DNA of 64,000 nucleotides from Pseudoxanthomonas yeongjuensis (lineage in GTDB: Bacteria; Pseudomonadota; Gammaproteobacteria; Xanthomonadales; Xanthomonadaceae), in NCBI RefSeq assembly GCF_010093345.1, contig NZ_PDWT01000002.1:186001-250000 (forward strand), written 5' to 3'. Both the position numbers and the translations under genes were made by a program. Shown one piece after another: positions 52,157-61,358 of the stretch (position 1 is its first letter; every line of letters starts with the position of its first letter). The notes below the pieces were generated by a model, which saw nothing but the letters and a program-made list of their open reading frames with translations, did no database searches and was not told the DNA's origin.

Positions 52157-52729
52157 ATGGCGAATGGCCACGACAACGTGCTCAGCGTGACGTTGCAGGA
52201 CGATCAGCCGCACGTCGAAGCCGGAGGCTTCGACGGCTTCCTGCGCGACGAGTATCGCGGCCTGGTGCAATTCCTGCGCCGACGCACGGCTACAGAGCAG
52301 GATGCCGAAGATGCGGCGCAGGAAAGCCTGACCCGGCTGCTGCGCTACAAGGAGTCCGAGCCGGCCTCGGCATGGAAACCGCTGCTGTACCGCATCGCGA
52401 CCAACGTCGCCCACGACCAGTCGCGCGTAGTGGTAACGCACCGGGCAGACAAGCACGTATCGCTGGAGAACCAAGAGGTCGCCGCCGAGGCACCCACGCC
52501 GGAGCAGCAGGCGGTGCGCGATCAAGAGATCGCCCAGCTCACCCGGGCCATCCTGCAACTACCGCCCAAGTGTCAGAGGGTCTACCTGCTCAAGCGGGTG
52601 CATGATCTCAGTCGGGCGCAGATCGCTGAGCGCTGTGGAATTTCTGTGAAGATGGTCGAAAAACACCTTGCCACGGCGCTCGTTCAATTGCGGCGTGGGG
52701 TAGGCGGTGAAGTCTCGGGCGCGTTCTAG
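52157..52729 (+). CDS. ECF sigma factor, FecI type
   Basis: 190 residues. Region 2 is FLRDEYRGLVQFLRRRTATEQDAEDAAQESLTRLLRY and region 4 is LPPKCQRVYLLKRVHDLSRAQIAERCGISVKMVEKHLATALVQLR, the FecI-like pattern. It would direct RNA polymerase to the promoter of the receptor downstream when released by FecR. It is immediately followed by fecR (the stop and the next ATG abut), then by an STN-bearing receptor. Confidence 0.92.
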   Translation: MANGHDNVLSVTLQDDQPHVEAGGFDGFLRDEYRGLVQFLRRRTATEQDAEDAAQESLTRLLRYKESEPASAWKPLLYRIATNVAHDQSRVVVTHRADKHVSLENQEVAAEAPTPEQQAVRDQEIAQLTRAILQLPPKCQRVYLLKRVHDLSRAQIAERCGISVKMVEKHLATALVQLRRGVGGEVSGAF

Positions 52730-53743
52730 ATGAGCATGAACAGGAATGTGGGTACCGAGGCCGGCAATGGCTCTAATGGCGAGGCTGAAAGCTGGTTCGT
52801 ACGGTTGCTGGAACCCGATTGCCCGGCCGAGGAGCGTGCCGCTTTCGAAAGCTGGCGCGCCGCGGATCCAGGGCATGCCGCTGCTTATGATCAAGTAGCG
52901 CGTCTCTGGAACCTAAGCGAACAAGCCGTCAAGGACCCCGCCGTCATGGCGGCGGCAATGCGGGCGCGGCGGCATGCCGAGTCGGAGCACGGCGCATTTC
53001 GACGCTGGTTTCTGCCGACGGCAGCCATGGCCGCAATGGCTGTGATCGCTGTTGTGATCGTGCCCCGCTGGATTCCGGACGCTGGCCCGCCGGTCGGCAC
53101 CCGCTACGCCACGGTCGCTGGCGAACAGCGCAACCTCATGCTGGAAGATGGGTCATCTGTGGTGCTCGATACCGCCACCGTGCTGGTGGAGCGCTATAGC
53201 GACGGTGAGCGACGCGTAGATCTGCAGAAGGGGCAGGCGCAGTTCCAAGTACGGGGCAATCCCAACAGACCGTTTGTCGTGCATGTACAAGGCGGCACCG
53301 TTACCGCCATCGGCACCCGATTCCAGGTACGCGTCGACGCTGCCAGATCGGCCGTGACGCTGCTCGAAGGAAAGCTGAGGGTCGATGCCGAGCTGCAGCA
53401 TGGCGGAGATTCCCGTACGGCTGCGCTTATCGCCGGACAGCGACTGACCATCAATCGCGCCGGCGTGATCGGTGTCGTGCAGGCGGCGGATTTGAAAGCC
53501 GCGCGAGGTTGGACTGAAGGCAAATTGTTCGTCGATAACTGGATGCTGGAAGATCTTCTTGTCGAGATGAACCGCTACACGGACACACAGCTTCGCATTG
53601 GGGATCCCTCGCTACGCACCATCCCCATTAGCGGCATTTTTCGTACGGACGATCCGGAGACCCTGACGCTGGTGCTGCAGCAAGGCTGGTCGATCCGGGC
53701 GAAGCGCACCTCTGCGAACGAAGTCGTTTTGACCCGAAAATAG
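52730..53743 (+). CDS. FecR-type anti-sigma factor / sigma regulator
   Basis: 337 residues. The cytoplasmic N-terminus (AESWFVRLLEPDCPAEERAAFESWRAADPGHAAAYDQVARLW) is the DUF4880 sigma-binding domain. A single membrane helix (AAMAAMAVIAVVIVP) follows. The periplasmic FecR domain contains GEQRNLMLEDGSSVVLDTATVL and the C-terminal DUF4974-like region LLVEMNRYTDTQLRIGDPSLRTIPISGIF. It relays the receptor signal to the sigma factor. It starts on the base after the sigma-factor stop. Confidence 0.92.
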   Translation: MSMNRNVGTEAGNGSNGEAESWFVRLLEPDCPAEERAAFESWRAADPGHAAAYDQVARLWNLSEQAVKDPAVMAAAMRARRHAESEHGAFRRWFLPTAAMAAMAVIAVVIVPRWIPDAGPPVGTRYATVAGEQRNLMLEDGSSVVLDTATVLVERYSDGERRVDLQKGQAQFQVRGNPNRPFVVHVQGGTVTAIGTRFQVRVDAARSAVTLLEGKLRVDAELQHGGDSRTAALIAGQRLTINRAGVIGVVQAADLKAARGWTEGKLFVDNWMLEDLLVEMNRYTDTQLRIGDPSLRTIPISGIFRTDDPETLTLVLQQGWSIRAKRTSANEVVLTRK

Positions 53744-53993
53744 CCACTTCCCGAACATTTACAACACCGCATCTTCCGCTGTGCCACCGGCCACAGCTAG
53801 AGCGCTAGTGCCCGCCAGACTACGTGTATCCCTTCAGCCGCCCATAAAAAGTGAGCGGACTCCGGCGAAAATCCAGCGCGAGGTAGGCTTTACCTCCAGG
53901 TTCCCGTTATAGGTAAATGACCCGGCGGCGAGAATCGCATTGATATCTCGTGATCGTCGATGCGTTTCATCCATTGGTTCTGGAGGAAGACAC

Positions 53994-56900
53994 GTGAATG
54001 TAAGCGTTCTGCGCAAAAGGAAGCGTGCCAACCAAGCAGCGATCTGCAGGATCAGCGAATCGCGGCATAAAGCGATCGCGATAGCGTTGGTAATCGTACT
54101 GGTAGGAGTGGGCGCGATCGTAACAACGTCGCCCGCTCTGGCGCAGCAATCGGCTGCGCAGGGCAAGCGATATTCAATTCCCGCAAGTAGCCTGCGGGAA
54201 GCGCTCGACACCTTGGCCTCGCAAGGTGACTTGTCCATCGTCTACGCGCCGGAGCTGGTCGCGGGAAAAACCACGCTTGGATTGTCGGGGCATTTCGCAT
54301 CCATTGAGGCGCTGCGAAGGTTGCTCGAAGGGTCTGGGCTGACGTGGGAATCGATCAACGCAACCACTGTTGTACTGAAAAGGGCTTCGGATCCATCGCC
54401 AAAGCGGGCTCCCGCGGCGAAGTCTGCCAACTCCAGCCAGAAACAGCAGAATCCAGACGAAGTGACGACCTTGCCAGAGGTGCTGGTCAGGGGCGAGCGC
54501 GGGTTTTCACTGAACGCAGATATCCCGCGAACGCGCGACGACGTGTTGCCTTATGTGGTGTTCGACAGGGAGCGTATCGAGCAGTCCGGGGCGGCTAATA
54601 TCGACGATTTCCTCAAGCAACGGCTGACGATGAACACACAGCAGGGCTCGTTCAGCCAAGGCGTAGATTTCGGCAATCGAAGCCGCGTCAACCTGCGGGG
54701 ATTGGGCGCCAACCAGACGCTGATACTGATCGATGGTCGCCGGACATCGAACTCGGATCTTGGGGGGACGCTGCTGCAGCAGGATCTGAATGGCATACCC
54801 TTGGATGCGGTGGAGAGAATCGAGATTCTGCCGGCGACGGCTGGCGGCATCTATGGCGGTGACGCGACAGGAGGCGTGGTAAACGTCATTCTGCGACGCG
54901 ATTACCAAGGCTTTGAACTGCGGGTGGGCTACGACAGCTCGTTCAGCGCGAGCGATGCAAAGCGGAAGCTAGATCTCCGCGCGGGATTCAATCTGGATGG
55001 CGGCAAGACCAAGGTCTTGATCGCCGGCACGTTGTCGGACGCCGAGCCGCTCCTTTTGGAGGACAGGCGTTTCGTCCGGCGATACCGCGATGAAGCGTTC
55101 GCCAACAGGCCGGATCTGTGGCTGCCGCCGACGGCGCCTCCTCTGGGCGCTACGACCAACATCTGCAGCGCCACCGTGTATTTTCCGGGCTATGCAGAAT
55201 GCAACGCAACGCCTCTCGTCCTTGACGACGGAACGTCGCTGAATTCGCCTATTACCCATGTTCCCAATGGATACCCGGGAATGGGAGCGGGCACCGGCGC
55301 TTTGGTGGCTAATGCGGGCAGCTACAACTTCGACTTGGCCAACTCCTCGCAAACCGGAGGCGGGAGAACGGCCTTGCTCAATAATCCAACTCTTGAATCG
55401 CTCAACCTCACCGTCCATCGGGAGTTCGGTCCGAGGGTACGAGCCTTTTTGGAGGGCATGGCCTCCAACAACATAGGGCACTTTACTTCGAGCTTCGTCA
55501 GCAGCGCCTACTCGCTGGCGGCCGATGCTCCCAATAACCCGTTTCAACAGCCGATCCAGATCAGCGTGCCCTTGCCCATGCAGGATTCCCAGTGGCGCGT
55601 GGAAACCACCGATCGCCGGCTGGTTGCCGGCTTGATCGCGGAGCTGCCGAAGGATTGGCGCGCCGAAATGGATTACATCTTCAGTCGGACGCGCAACACG
55701 CAGACGATAAATGGCGCTATTCGCTCTTCCGCACAGGACCTTATTTTTCCTGCGCTGGAGAACGACCCTGCCTTCAATCCCATTCGGGATACCAATCTCT
55801 ATCCGATCGACCTGTCGCCGTATATGACGACCATGTATGAAGGGCCGTTTGAAACCACCACCAAGGACGTTACGCTTCTGCTAGGCGGCCCCATAGGGTC
55901 CCTGCCGGCGGGCAGACCCACCCTCAGTGTCAGACTGGAGCACAGGGACGAGTCGTTCGACGGCGGCACCAGCAAGGACTTGGCCGACGACTTCGGAATT
56001 GAGTATCCAGGCAAGTCCCAGTCGGTGATCAGCATGTACGGCGAGGTGAGGGTGCCGTTGGTTTCGGCAAAGAACCGTCTCAAGTTCACCGAAGAACTGG
56101 AGCTCCAGTTGTCGATTCGGCGTGACGACTACACCGTCCATGGGGCGCCCAACTACCGCATAAACTTCCCGGGCATAGAACAACCAGCGTCGGTCGATAG
56201 CAAGCTGCATTCGATCAATCCGACGGTGGGTTTTCGCTGGCAGCCGATCGAAGACGTAGCATTTCGCGCAAGCTACGGCACAGGCTTTCTCCCGCCCAAT
56301 GTGACTCAGCTGGTGCCGGAAGCGTTTCGCGGGACCATCCCATCCACTTTGCTTGACCCGCGTCGCGGCAATCTGCCGATCAACGTGGATATTCCGAATG
56401 CCGTCCTGTACGGCGGCAATCCGCATTTGCAGCCCGAAGAGTCGAAGACTCGATCGATGGGCCTCATCCTAACTCCGCGCTTTCTGCCTGCTTTGCGCCT
56501 TTCACTGGACTACATCCGCATCCAGAAAGAGGGAAACATCGCGAATCATCCCCAGGACATCCAAGGCCTTGTCAACGACGAGCAGTTCTTTCCGGGGCGG
56601 ATCGTGCGCGGTCCGAAACTGCCGGGCGATCCTGAAGGATGGGCAGGGCCGATCGCGTTCATCGATCAGACGTTGCTCAACATCGCGCTGGCAGAAGTCG
56701 GGGCATATGACATGCAGCTCGACTATCGTTTTGAGACGGACCGAGCGGGGACGTTCGATTTCGCCGCGCTGGTCACTTGGCAGCCGCACTTGCAAACTCA
56801 AACGAAAGCGGGACAGCCCATCGTTGACAACGTGGGATTCCGCGGCGGAGTGCTTGAATATAAGGCCAATGCCGGCCTGGTATGGAATCGCCGCGGATGG

Positions 56901-57221
56901 ACAGTGGGGTGGAACAGCCGATATTTCGATTCGTACAAGATCTACGGGCCGACCTCCTCGGCAACCACGATCGCCAACAATATCGTCACGCAAGGCACCT
57001 GGCATGTACCCAGCCAGGTATACCACGACGCGTTCGCCACTTACCGGTTCGGAGGCGCCGGTTCCGCCTCGTTGGGAGAAAAATTGTTCAAGGGCAGCGA
57101 GATCACCTTCGGCATTCGGAATGTCTTCAACAAGCAGCCGCCCAGAGATCTGCAGTCCTACAGCACTTATGGCGACCCGAGATTGGCGAGCTACTACTTG
57201 AGCTTCAAGAAAAGCTTCTAG
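53994..57221 (+). CDS. TonB-dependent transducer with STN domain
   Basis: 1075 residues from GTG, which follows GGAGGAAG. A signal peptide (IAIALVIVLVGVGAIVTTSPALA) precedes an STN domain at about 45-115 (RYSIPASSLREALDTLASQGDLSIVYAPELVAGK...) that contacts FecR in the periplasm. A plug follows (NLRGLGANQTLILIDGRR, GGIYGGDATGGVVNVIL) and then a barrel ending KKSF. The STN domain plus adjacent FecI-FecR make it a cell-surface signalling receptor. The ligand is unknown; the zincin next to it hints at a protein or peptide. The 250-bp gap before it should hold the sigma-dependent promoter. Confidence 0.9.
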   Translation: MNVSVLRKRKRANQAAICRISESRHKAIAIALVIVLVGVGAIVTTSPALAQQSAAQGKRYSIPASSLREALDTLASQGDLSIVYAPELVAGKTTLGLSGHFASIEALRRLLEGSGLTWESINATTVVLKRASDPSPKRAPAAKSANSSQKQQNPDEVTTLPEVLVRGERGFSLNADIPRTRDDVLPYVVFDRERIEQSGAANIDDFLKQRLTMNTQQGSFSQGVDFGNRSRVNLRGLGANQTLILIDGRRTSNSDLGGTLLQQDLNGIPLDAVERIEILPATAGGIYGGDATGGVVNVILRRDYQGFELRVGYDSSFSASDAKRKLDLRAGFNLDGGKTKVLIAGTLSDAEPLLLEDRRFVRRYRDEAFANRPDLWLPPTAPPLGATTNICSATVYFPGYAECNATPLVLDDGTSLNSPITHVPNGYPGMGAGTGALVANAGSYNFDLANSSQTGGGRTALLNNPTLESLNLTVHREFGPRVRAFLEGMASNNIGHFTSSFVSSAYSLAADAPNNPFQQPIQISVPLPMQDSQWRVETTDRRLVAGLIAELPKDWRAEMDYIFSRTRNTQTINGAIRSSAQDLIFPALENDPAFNPIRDTNLYPIDLSPYMTTMYEGPFETTTKDVTLLLGGPIGSLPAGRPTLSVRLEHRDESFDGGTSKDLADDFGIEYPGKSQSVISMYGEVRVPLVSAKNRLKFTEELELQLSIRRDDYTVHGAPNYRINFPGIEQPASVDSKLHSINPTVGFRWQPIEDVAFRASYGTGFLPPNVTQLVPEAFRGTIPSTLLDPRRGNLPINVDIPNAVLYGGNPHLQPEESKTRSMGLILTPRFLPALRLSLDYIRIQKEGNIANHPQDIQGLVNDEQFFPGRIVRGPKLPGDPEGWAGPIAFIDQTLLNIALAEVGAYDMQLDYRFETDRAGTFDFAALVTWQPHLQTQTKAGQPIVDNVGFRGGVLEYKANAGLVWNRRGWTVGWNSRYFDSYKIYGPTSSATTIANNIVTQGTWHVPSQVYHDAFATYRFGGAGSASLGEKLFKGSEITFGIRNVFNKQPPRDLQSYSTYGDPRLASYYLSFKKSF

Positions 57222-57320
57222 CGCGCCGATCATCAAACAACCATCGCCATGCTCGACCGGCCAGCTTCGGGTCACGAATTGACCCCGCCGTAGCGGGCCA
57301 AATTTTCTTGAGGAAGACCG

Positions 57321-59759
57321 ATGAGTTTCCGCTCGATGGCCGTGCGCTGGTGCATTGCGGCTCTTACAATTCTTCATGCCGGTGAAACTTCAAGTTCGCC
57401 TGGCGCAGATAAGGTGATTGATGCTCAGGCGTACGACAAGATCGTTGCGGAGGCCCAGTCTGATGATGGGGTTTTCACCGTACATCGGGTAGCGGACCAG
57501 ATCTTCTACGAGATTCCAGAGCGGGAGCTGGGTCGTGATTTCCTATGGGTTAGCAGAATCGCGAAGGTCCCCCTGGGTGTCGATGATGGCTATGGCGGCC
57601 GCCTATCAGGCACGAGGGTCGTCCGCTGGGAGCGCCACGGGAACCGCCTGCTGTTGCGCGAGACAATCCATGGCATAACCGCTGACCCAACGCTGCCCGT
57701 CGCCGATGCCGTCGAGACGGCCAATTTCTCGCCGATCATCATGTCCTTCAGTATCGAAGCGATCGGAAAAAAGAATGCGCCTGTCGCGAACGTGACAAGA
57801 CTATTTGTTACCGAGGTGCCAGAGTTCAGCGTGCGCTCGAAGGTGGGGCGGGCCCAAGACATGGACCCGGAGCGTTCGTTCGTGGAAAGCGTCAAGTCTT
57901 TCCCGGAAAATGTCGAGGTTGAGGCGGTCAACACCTATTCGGTCCCGCCGGACCCGTCTGTAGCGGCGTCGGCTGCGCCTCCGCGGATGCCGCCGATCAG
58001 CGGAAGCGTGCTGATGCATCACAGCATGGTGAAACTGCCGGAAACGCCCATGAAGCCGCGCTTGTTCGACGATCGGGTGGGCTTCGATTCCGTCGGCACG
58101 ATCGATTACGGCAGCGAAGATTACCGGATTACCAGACGTAAATTCATAACGCGCTTTCGTCTGGATAAGAAGAATCCCGGTAGCGCGTTGTCCGATCCGG
58201 TGAAGCCGATCGTGTACTGGATCGATCGAGCGACGCCCAGAAAATGGGTACCATACGTGAAGCAGGGCGTGGAAGAATGGCGGCAGGCCTTGGAGGCCGC
58301 CGGCTTTACCAACGCCATTTTTGCAGAGGAGGCGCCTACCGCTGAGGAGAACCCCGATTGGAGTGCGAACGACGCACGATACTCAATGATCCGTTGGGCA
58401 CCGACCTTGGGCGGAGACATACTCGGCTTGCACGTCAACGACCCGCGCACGGGCGAAACCATCTCAGCCGATATCCAGATACACCAGCACGTCCTGGGTT
58501 GGCTACAGAACATGTACTTCGTGCAGGCGGCTCCTCTTGATCCGAGTGCGCGCAAGTTGCCGTTGTCGGATGAGGTGGTAGGCAGCCTGCTCCGTTACAT
58601 CGTGGCGCACGAGGTCGGCCACTCGTTGGGCCTGGAGCACAACATGAAAGCGAGCGCGTTATATCCGGCCGCCAAGGTGCGAGACCCAAAGTGGGTGGCC
58701 GCCATGGGCCACGTCGCTAGCGTGATGGACTATTCGCGGATGAACTATGTCGCCCAACCTGAGGATGGCATCGCGGTGGAGGATCTGATTCCCAGAGTAG
58801 GTCCGTACGACAGATGGGCAGTGAGGTGGGGCTATGCTGAGATTCCCGATTTTCTGACACCGGATGACGAGAGAGCGACCCTCGATACCTGGGCGCGCGA
58901 ACAGGACCAGGTGCCGTGGTACAGATTCTCTAACGTCAGCTCCTTTGGAGAGGTGGAGGAGCAAAGCGAAGCGGTCGGCGACGCCGACGCCGTCGAAAGT
59001 ACCAGGCTGGGCTTGAAGAACCTTGAGCGCGTGGCCGGATACTTGCTCCCAGCGGTGGAAGGACGCGTAGGAGAATCCTACGACGAACTAAAAGGGTTGT
59101 ACGACGCGATGATGGGGCAGTGGAAGGTCGAAATGGGACATGTGGTGAATATCGTCGGCGGGTTCCATTCTCAGCAGAAGCATATCGGGCAGGAGGGCGT
59201 TCGATTCACACCGGTGGCGCGCGAGCGGCAGGCCGAAGCGGTGGCGTTTCTGAACGAACATGCGTTCATGGTTCCCGGATTCGCGATTCGTCCTCAGATC
59301 CTTCGTCGAATCGGGCCGGACGACGCTCTAGCGCGCATCCGCTCCCATCAACGCGATGTGCTGCGAATGCTCCTTGACGCATCGAGGTTGAATCGAATGA
59401 TGGAACAGGAGGCGATGGACGGCGGCCAAGCCTATCAACTCACTGATTTCCTCAACGATGTTCGTCGAGGTGTCTGGAAAGAGCTGGCGGAGCCACGAGT
59501 GCATATCGATCCTTATCGCCGCAACCTGCAGCGCACCTATCTGGAGCTCTTGTGCGAGCGGATGAGCTCGTCGGAAGTGGTGGACGACTCGCGCGCACTC
59601 CTGCGCGGTGAACTGGTAACGTTAGATGTGCAAATCGTGAAAGCCCTCCCCAAAGCCGCCGACACGAGGACACACCTTCACCTGCTCGATATGCGGGTGC
59701 AGATATCTCAGGCCACACACCAACACCACGAACGAACACGTCCACCCATTTCGAATTAG
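57321..59759 (+). CDS. Large secreted zinc-dependent metalloprotease (DUF5117/DUF5118 type)
   Basis: 812 residues. The N-terminus (MSFRSMAVRWCIAALTILHAGETSSS) is a probable signal peptide. The order of domains matches the family of TonB-linked zincins: an N-terminal DUF5118-like part and FLWVSRIAKVPLGVDDGYGG (DUF5117), then the protease core. The metal site is HEVGHSLGLEH with His430, Glu431, His434 and His440, and a Met-turn SVMDYSRM. It should cleave proteins in the envelope or outside. It is 100 bp after the transducer gene in the same direction. Confidence 0.87.
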   Translation: MSFRSMAVRWCIAALTILHAGETSSSPGADKVIDAQAYDKIVAEAQSDDGVFTVHRVADQIFYEIPERELGRDFLWVSRIAKVPLGVDDGYGGRLSGTRVVRWERHGNRLLLRETIHGITADPTLPVADAVETANFSPIIMSFSIEAIGKKNAPVANVTRLFVTEVPEFSVRSKVGRAQDMDPERSFVESVKSFPENVEVEAVNTYSVPPDPSVAASAAPPRMPPISGSVLMHHSMVKLPETPMKPRLFDDRVGFDSVGTIDYGSEDYRITRRKFITRFRLDKKNPGSALSDPVKPIVYWIDRATPRKWVPYVKQGVEEWRQALEAAGFTNAIFAEEAPTAEENPDWSANDARYSMIRWAPTLGGDILGLHVNDPRTGETISADIQIHQHVLGWLQNMYFVQAAPLDPSARKLPLSDEVVGSLLRYIVAHEVGHSLGLEHNMKASALYPAAKVRDPKWVAAMGHVASVMDYSRMNYVAQPEDGIAVEDLIPRVGPYDRWAVRWGYAEIPDFLTPDDERATLDTWAREQDQVPWYRFSNVSSFGEVEEQSEAVGDADAVESTRLGLKNLERVAGYLLPAVEGRVGESYDELKGLYDAMMGQWKVEMGHVVNIVGGFHSQQKHIGQEGVRFTPVARERQAEAVAFLNEHAFMVPGFAIRPQILRRIGPDDALARIRSHQRDVLRMLLDASRLNRMMEQEAMDGGQAYQLTDFLNDVRRGVWKELAEPRVHIDPYRRNLQRTYLELLCERMSSSEVVDDSRALLRGELVTLDVQIVKALPKAADTRTHLHLLDMRVQISQATHQHHERTRPPISN

Positions 59760-59822
59760 CTTGAGCATCGTAGTTGGTGATTTCCAGTGTGTCGGCAACA
59801 AAGCCAACAAAAGGGATCCAAC

Positions 59823-59843
59823 AAAGGGGCCATTGTCCCCTTT
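59823..59843. repeat. Short inverted repeat (AAAGGGG / CCCCTTT)
   Basis: AAAGGGGcCATTGtCCCCTTT palindrome in the 255-bp gap after the metalloprotease gene. It may end the operon transcript. Confidence 0.55.
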
Positions 59844-60014
59844 ATCAGGTGTCCGAATTAGCCGGACCACTCCAGGTTCATTTGTCGTTGACTCGTGGAC
59901 GACCCCTTTTTCCAGCCCCTTTTCCAGCCCCCAACGAATTCACTCGCCTGGCGAGGCTGAATTGATGAAGCTGACCCGGTTACGCTCCCCCTTCGACTTT
60001 CCGAGGCTGTCCCC

Positions 60015-60803
60015 ATGATCCGTTCCCTGTTTGCCCTGTGCCTGGTGCTCAACGCCACGATCGCGCACGCCGTCGAACCGGCACGTGTCGTGCTCGTCGC
60101 CACCTACCATTTCAGCAACCCGGGCCAGGACCAGGCCAATGTCGACTCCGTGGATGTCAGCGTGCCGGCGCGGCAGGCCGAACTGCAGGCCGTTGCCGAC
60201 GCACTCGCCAAATTCGAGCCGACCCTGGTCGGGGTCGAATGGCCGGCCGACACCGCACGCGCGGAGTACGCGCAGTATCTCGACGGCAGCCTGCCGCCTT
60301 CGACCAACGAAGTCGTGCAACTCGGCTTCCGCCTGGCCAAGCAACGCGGACTGGCGCAGGTCCACGGCCTCGATGTCCCCGGCGATTTTCCGTTCGAAGC
60401 GGTTCAAGCCTGGGCCCAGGCCAACGGCAAGACCGACGCGCTGGGCGCACTCATGACGCAGGCGCAAGCCATCACAGGCCGCATCACCGCACTGCAGGCA
60501 ACACACACCATTGGTGGCGTGCTGCGCGAGATGAACACCCCACAGGCGATCGACGAGAGCGCGAGCTTCTATGCCGAGTTCCTGCGCTACGGCAGCGGCG
60601 AGGTGCAGCCGGGAGTCGCGCTCAATGCCGCCTGGGCGCAACGCAACTTCGGCATCTGTGCGCGCCTGCTGCAGGTCCTGAAACCCGGCGACCGCGCCGT
60701 GGTGTTCTACGGCCAGGGCCATGTCCACCTCCTGCGCCAGTGCCTCGGCGTGGCGCCGGGTGTCAAGCTGGTGGAGGCGAACGAATTCCTTCCGGCACGG
60801 TAG
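60015..60803 (+). CDS. DUF5694 family protein, secreted
   Basis: 262 residues with a signal peptide (MIRSLFALCLVLNATIAHA). The DUF5694 pattern VLVATYHFSNPGQDQ, TLVGVEWPADT and the end VVFYGQGHVHLLRQCL is complete. This fold resembles TraB/EreA-like putative metal-dependent hydrolases, where His residues of the HF and GH motifs could bind metal. Its function is unknown. It stands alone between repeat-rich gaps. Confidence 0.83.
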   Translation: MIRSLFALCLVLNATIAHAVEPARVVLVATYHFSNPGQDQANVDSVDVSVPARQAELQAVADALAKFEPTLVGVEWPADTARAEYAQYLDGSLPPSTNEVVQLGFRLAKQRGLAQVHGLDVPGDFPFEAVQAWAQANGKTDALGALMTQAQAITGRITALQATHTIGGVLREMNTPQAIDESASFYAEFLRYGSGEVQPGVALNAAWAQRNFGICARLLQVLKPGDRAVVFYGQGHVHLLRQCLGVAPGVKLVEANEFLPAR

Positions 60804-60876
60804 CCCGAAGAAAAAGGGGCAGTCCAACCTGACCCCAATTGCTTTTGCGTGATGCTGTGTTGATAGCCAACCCCGA

Positions 60877-60937
60877 AAACAAAGGGGTCAGAGGGAATAT
60901 CGGCTTAAAACCGATATTCCCTCTGGCCCCTTTGTTT
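60877..60937. repeat. 27-bp stem hairpin, REP-like (GGGGTCAGAGGG class)
   Basis: AAACAAAGGGGTCAGAGGG... pairs with its complement through 27 bases with one G.T wobble and a 7-base loop. The rest of the 555-bp gap (60804-61358) shows no gene; a good ribosome-binding sequence (TTTGGAGAAC) precedes the chitinase ATG. Confidence 0.88.
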
Positions 60938-61358
60938 CCCCGCCTGCGCGCGACATCATATGGATTGCGCGACATTGCGCGTAACGCCTGACGCGGCATA
61001 CGCGTGACTTCCGGCGGCTCTGACAAGACAAAAGCGGTCATCGCCAGACGCCTGCGCGACATGCTTGCGGAAGCACGCGGACATCGCTGCAGGACAGCGG
61101 TTTTCGTAGCGTGACGATCGCCGCATTATCGGAAATGGAGCGCTTGACGCGAGGGTCGTCGCGCACCACAGTCGGCAGCGCCCGGTAGCGCCGCACATGC
61201 ATGCAGCGCACTTCACGGCTTCGCAACACCGCAGCAACCTTGTCGTTCTTGCCTGAGGGAAAAAACGCGCCGCCGCAGCTTCGCCGCGCGTCACGTGAAC
61301 GGCCCGCGCCTCCGCGCCTGCCTCCGTCCCTACCCACCAGGAATTTGGAGAACACACC

